Source: JBGRQA01 sp041725895
GTDB taxonomy: Bacteria; Bacteroidota; Bacteroidia; Bacteroidales; Marinifilaceae
DNA: 64,000 nt
Assembly (NCBI GenBank): GCA_041725895.1
Contig: JBGRQA010000016.1
Span: 1-64,000 of the forward strand
Reading direction: 5' to 3'
The translations under genes and the position numbers were made by a program. Positions 61,005 through 64,000 of this stretch are shown one piece after another (position 1 is the stretch's first letter; the number at the start of each line of letters is the position of its first letter). Below the pieces are notes generated by a model. The model did not search any database and had not been told where the DNA came from. It worked only from the letters and a program-made list of their open reading frames with translations.

Positions 61005-62810
61005 ATGTCTAAAATCAAAAAAAATTCCACAAGGCCACAGTTTGCTTGTACAACAATGATTGCAGGCAAAGATGCCACCGTTGATGGTTCAGTAATTGTA
61101 GCTCATTCGGATGATGATGTAGCTGATGAACGAGTAATTTACGTTCCGGCCGCCAACCATGCAGAAGGTTCGATGCGCAACGTTTACTATGATGATTGCA
61201 GCTTGGGCCACGAAATGAAGGTTTACAATCCTCAAACCAAAGAATTTGGAAAGGAAAACTACAATTCCACCGAATTAAGGAGGTACATTGGTACATCCAG
61301 GGGACCAGGTTACAATACAAAGGACTACCCGGAACAGAACCAGGAAACCCCTTACGACGAAAGCATCCCACTGGGAAGTATCCCCCAGGCAAAGCACACC
61401 TACGCCTATTTCGACTCCAATTACGGAATAATGAACGAACATCAATTGATGATTGGGGAGTGTACCTGCGGGGCAAAGATTCATCCAAATCCTGAACCTG
61501 GCAAGCGGATTTTTTACAGTGCCGAACTTTCACGCGTTGCATTGGAACGATGCACAAAAGCAAGGGAGGCCATAAAACTTATGGGGAAACTCATAAAAGA
61601 ATACGGCTACTACGGCACCGGTGAAACCCTATTGATTGGTGATACAGAAGAGGCCTGGGTAATGGAAATGTGCGGTTACGACATGAACGGGACCGATGGC
61701 ATCTGGGTTGCTCAACGAGTCCCTGATAATGGATACTTTGTTGCAGCCAATGAATTCCGCATTCGGGAGATACAATCCAATTCCGAAGACATGATGCACT
61801 CGGACAACCTTTTTGAGGTCTGCGAGAAAAATGGTTGGTGGAATCCGGAGCAGGGAAAGCTGGATTGGCTTAAAACCGTTAGCTATGGCGAGTACGGTCA
61901 TCCATACTACTCTTTACGCCGTGTTTGGCGAGCACTCTCTAAAGTAAAACCATCAGCAAATCTATCTGCCTGGGTTGAAAATGGCTACACGAAAGAATAC
62001 CCATTCCATGTAATTCCCGACACGAAACTTTCGGTTGCGGATATAGCCGGAATTTATCGTGATCACTACGAAGGAACTGAATTTGACCTGACTGCAGGTC
62101 TTGCAGCCGGGCCTTGGGAAAATCCCACTCGCTACGAAAACAATCCCGACAAAGGGGATGCTTTCAAACTAAGTGTTTATACGCCACGCGGTGCCTGGGA
62201 GCGTCCAATATCCATTTACAGATGCGGAATGTTCTGGATCAATCAGGCACGTAAAAGCCTTCCCGATGCAATCGGTGGTATTTCATGGATCGGATTGGAC
62301 CGTCCGGCTGCCAATTGCTTAATGCCATTCTATGTTGGGATTAAAGAAATGCCCAAGACCATGGAAACCATGAACCTGGTAGATTTTAACTTTAAAAGTG
62401 CCTGGTGGGCCTTTAACTATGTGGCAAACTATGCTACGCTCAAATATTCCTACATGATGGATGATATTGTGCAGGAACAGCAGAAACTTGAAAATTGGGC
62501 CTATAAGGAAATAGAGAGGCAAACCGAAGAGTTTCGGAAAAATACCCCTGAAAACATTGATCGGGAAGCCTTAACTCATTTTTGTAAGAAAAATACCAGA
62601 AAGGTTCGAAAAGCCTGGTGGAAACTGGCCAAACAACTTATCGTGAAATACAACGATGGTTGCATCACTACCGAAAGCGAGATTATGCAAAAAGTGAATT
62701 ACCCTGAGTGGTGGCTTCGCGAGGTAGGGTATTACGAAGGCCCCACCTCCTACGAAAAGAAAAATGCTCAAACGCTCTTTTTCGAGAAAAAGGAACTGAT
62801 CAAAAATTAG
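61005..62810 (+). CDS. C69 family dipeptidase (PepD-like)
   Basis: This 601-aa Ntn-hydrolase has the nucleophile Cys15 in ACTTMIAGKDATVDGSVIVAH, followed by SDDDVADERVIYVPAA. Downstream blocks are NYGIMNEHQLMIGECTCGAK, YGYYGTGETLLIGDTEEAWVMEMCG and ANEFRIREI, all typical of C69 dipeptidases. The first 14 residues are basic and polar (MSKIKKNSTRPQF); they may be a short propeptide removed to expose Cys15. I see no hydrophobic signal sequence. It probably hydrolyses dipeptides in the cytoplasm. It precedes glutamate decarboxylase by 147 bases on the same strand, suggesting a common use of glutamate from peptides. Confidence 0.92.
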   Translation: MSKIKKNSTRPQFACTTMIAGKDATVDGSVIVAHSDDDVADERVIYVPAANHAEGSMRNVYYDDCSLGHEMKVYNPQTKEFGKENYNSTELRRYIGTSRGPGYNTKDYPEQNQETPYDESIPLGSIPQAKHTYAYFDSNYGIMNEHQLMIGECTCGAKIHPNPEPGKRIFYSAELSRVALERCTKAREAIKLMGKLIKEYGYYGTGETLLIGDTEEAWVMEMCGYDMNGTDGIWVAQRVPDNGYFVAANEFRIREIQSNSEDMMHSDNLFEVCEKNGWWNPEQGKLDWLKTVSYGEYGHPYYSLRRVWRALSKVKPSANLSAWVENGYTKEYPFHVIPDTKLSVADIAGIYRDHYEGTEFDLTAGLAAGPWENPTRYENNPDKGDAFKLSVYTPRGAWERPISIYRCGMFWINQARKSLPDAIGGISWIGLDRPAANCLMPFYVGIKEMPKTMETMNLVDFNFKSAWWAFNYVANYATLKYSYMMDDIVQEQQKLENWAYKEIERQTEEFRKNTPENIDREALTHFCKKNTRKVRKAWWKLAKQLIVKYNDGCITTESEIMQKVNYPEWWLREVGYYEGPTSYEKKNAQTLFFEKKELIKN

Positions 62811-62820
62811 AAAATCAATT

Positions 62821-62866
62821 TACCCTGGAGGCTTTTCTCCCTCTATGGAGAAAAGCCTCCAGGGTA
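62821..62866. repeat. Perfect 20-bp hairpin between dipeptidase and gadB
   Basis: The 20-base arm at 62821-62840 (starting TACCCTGGAGG) is exactly complementary to 62847-62866, with the 6-base loop CTCTAT. It lies 10 bases after the dipeptidase stop. It has no T-tract, so it may be a transcript-stabilising or processing stem rather than a simple terminator. Confidence 0.8.
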
Positions 62867-62957
62867 ACACAATTCTAACACAAAGATATAGCACTCTCGG
62901 TCAGCAAGACCCAAAGAGAGCATTTCACATTGTTACAAACCTATAACACAAAATATC

Positions 62958-64000
62958 ATGTTATCAAAAAGCATTACACATACCAAAACCAAAAGAGGCA
63001 AGAATTTAGAGCAGAAGCTACAGGCTTCAACTATCAACAACAGACAAATGTCAGAGGAAAGAGATATCCCTAAAGAACATCTCGAAGAGAAAACAAGATC
63101 GCCACGGGAAGCCTATGAATTGGTCCATTCAGAAAGCTTTTTCGATGCCAATCCTCGTCTGAACATGGCTTCTTTTGTTACCACCTGGATGGAACCCGAG
63201 GCCGAGCGAATCATTCAGGAGAACCTTTCCAAAAATTTCATCGATAAGCCCATTTATCCAAGAGTCATTGATGTTCAGGATCGTTGCGTAACAATGATCG
63301 CAAACATGCTGCACGCGAGCCCAAACGACTTTCCCACCGGAACATCAACCATAGGCTCTTCGGAAGCCATTCATCTTGCCGGATTGGCCATGAAGTGGAA
63401 ATGGAAGAAGTTCTGGGAAAACAAGAATATGACCCCTCCAGGAAAACCACAGCTAATTATGGGCACCAATGTACAGGTTTGCTGGAAAAAATTCACCCGC
63501 TATTTTGAAGTAGAAGAAATTCTGGTAGATATTGACGACAACAATCGCATGGATCTTTCTCAGGTAAAGGAAAAGCTGAATGAATGCACCATAGGTGTGG
63601 TAGGCATTCTTGGCAACACCTACAGCGGTGAATTCGACGACATCAACCAATTGAATGATATAGTGGAGGAATACAATACGCAGCAAAACTCATGGAACAT
63701 TCCTATTCATGTGGATGCTGCAAGCGGTGGTTTCGTTGCTCCCTTTGCCGAAGAATTAAAACACATTGTATGGGATTTCCAACTAAACAATGTACGTTCC
63801 ATCAATCTATCGGGCCACAAGTATGGATTGGTTTACCCAGGATTGGGATGGGCCATCTGGAGAGATAAAAACGACATTGACAAAGATCTGATTTTTGAAA
63901 TCAGTTATCTGGGTGAATCACAGGAAGATTTCGGATTGAATTTCTCCCGGGGAGCTTCCAATGTTTATGCCCAATACTACAACTTCGTTCGCTTGGGAAT
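62958..64000 (+). CDS. gadB: Glutamate decarboxylase (C-terminus beyond window)
   Basis: Partial at the right edge: 347 codons are visible. This PLP-dependent enzyme converts glutamate to GABA, consuming a proton. Visible features are NPRLNMASFVTTWMEPEAERII (the start of the core), DVQDRCVTMIANMLHASP, TGTSTIGSSEAIHLAGLAMKWKWK, HVDAASGGFVAPF (the Asp that contacts PLP) and SINLSGHKYGLVYPGLGWAIWR (Schiff-base Lys in HKYG). The N-terminus has about 30 extra basic, Ser/Thr-rich residues before the EER-containing segment. It follows the dipeptidase and hairpin. It probably acts in acid resistance; a glutamate/GABA antiporter gene may lie beyond the window. Confidence 0.95.
   Translation, partial: MLSKSITHTKTKRGKNLEQKLQASTINNRQMSEERDIPKEHLEEKTRSPREAYELVHSESFFDANPRLNMASFVTTWMEPEAERIIQENLSKNFIDKPIYPRVIDVQDRCVTMIANMLHASPNDFPTGTSTIGSSEAIHLAGLAMKWKWKKFWENKNMTPPGKPQLIMGTNVQVCWKKFTRYFEVEEILVDIDDNNRMDLSQVKEKLNECTIGVVGILGNTYSGEFDDINQLNDIVEEYNTQQNSWNIPIHVDAASGGFVAPFAEELKHIVWDFQLNNVRSINLSGHKYGLVYPGLGWAIWRDKNDIDKDLIFEISYLGESQEDFGLNFSRGASNVYAQYYNFVRLG

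Overview
The window reads as a chromosomal segment of an AT-rich marine or anaerobic member of the Bacteroidota, most likely order Marinilabiliales (Marinifilum/Labilibaculum/Ancylomarina type). The placement is an inference from gene content: an Oar-type TonB-dependent receptor, CarboxypepD_reg-like outer-membrane-associated proteins, a carotenoid operon of Bacteroidota type, DUF2652, a KamA-like radical SAM protein, a biotin-dependent carboxyltransferase operon typical of propionate producers, a cytochrome bd oxidase, and promoter-like TTTG-N19-TAnnTTTG sequences. No rRNA, tRNA, CRISPR array, IS element or phage gene was recognised.

Layout. 1-2.9 kb is an accessory tract of single-gene cassettes (YdeI-like protein, small membrane protein, zinc-knuckle-like unknown, CPBP protease). 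They are separated by long imperfect inverted repeats that look like integron attC sites, and no integrase is in view. 2.9-5.6 kb holds an HxlR regulator, the wreck of an MDR oxidoreductase, a haloalkane-dehalogenase-like hydrolase and an atypical SDR. 6.7-14 kb holds a CPA2 cation/proton antiporter and then a tightly packed carotenoid operon (crtB, cruF-like, acyltransferase, glycosyltransferase, TPR protein, CrtI-family desaturase). 14.3-17.7 kb holds a methyltransferase, a YitT protein, a PhnA protein and an HXXEE protein. A 44-bp tandem array lies at 17.7-18.0 kb. 18-25 kb holds apeB, cydAB, a twitch-domain radical SAM protein and small unknowns. 25-30 kb holds an Oar-like receptor, a DUF3267 membrane protein and a helical/CarboxypepD_reg protein.

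30.6-35.3 kb is a co-directional trio (AMP-forming ligase, PLP aminotransferase, cyclase-fold DUF2652-SRPBCC fusion) that looks like a small uncharacterised metabolic unit. 35-42 kb holds GNAT proteins, a 42-bp tandem array, a GH53 galactanase lipoprotein, a FeeM-like protein, a ferredoxin-type QueG relative and a DUF486 protein. 42.6-47.4 kb holds an exported duplicated-domain protein, a dcp-type M3 peptidase lipoprotein, a beta-carbonic anhydrase, a candidate small RNA and two VOC proteins. 47.7-52.6 kb holds an outer-membrane-associated carboxypeptidase-regulatory protein, a KamA-like radical SAM enzyme, a DDAH-family amidinohydrolase and a GNAT. 52.7-56.4 kb is the carboxyltransferase operon. 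57.4-60.4 kb is a second, error-prone-type DnaE. 61-64 kb is a C69 dipeptidase followed by glutamate decarboxylase, which is cut by the window end.

The strongest candidates for something under-described are the cassette array at the left edge and two unrelated intergenic minisatellites at 17.7 and 37.4 kb. Each cassette's own start and end are complementary to each other, as expected for integron-type cassettes. The two minisatellites share the same dimeric architecture (2 x 22 bp and 2 x 21 bp).
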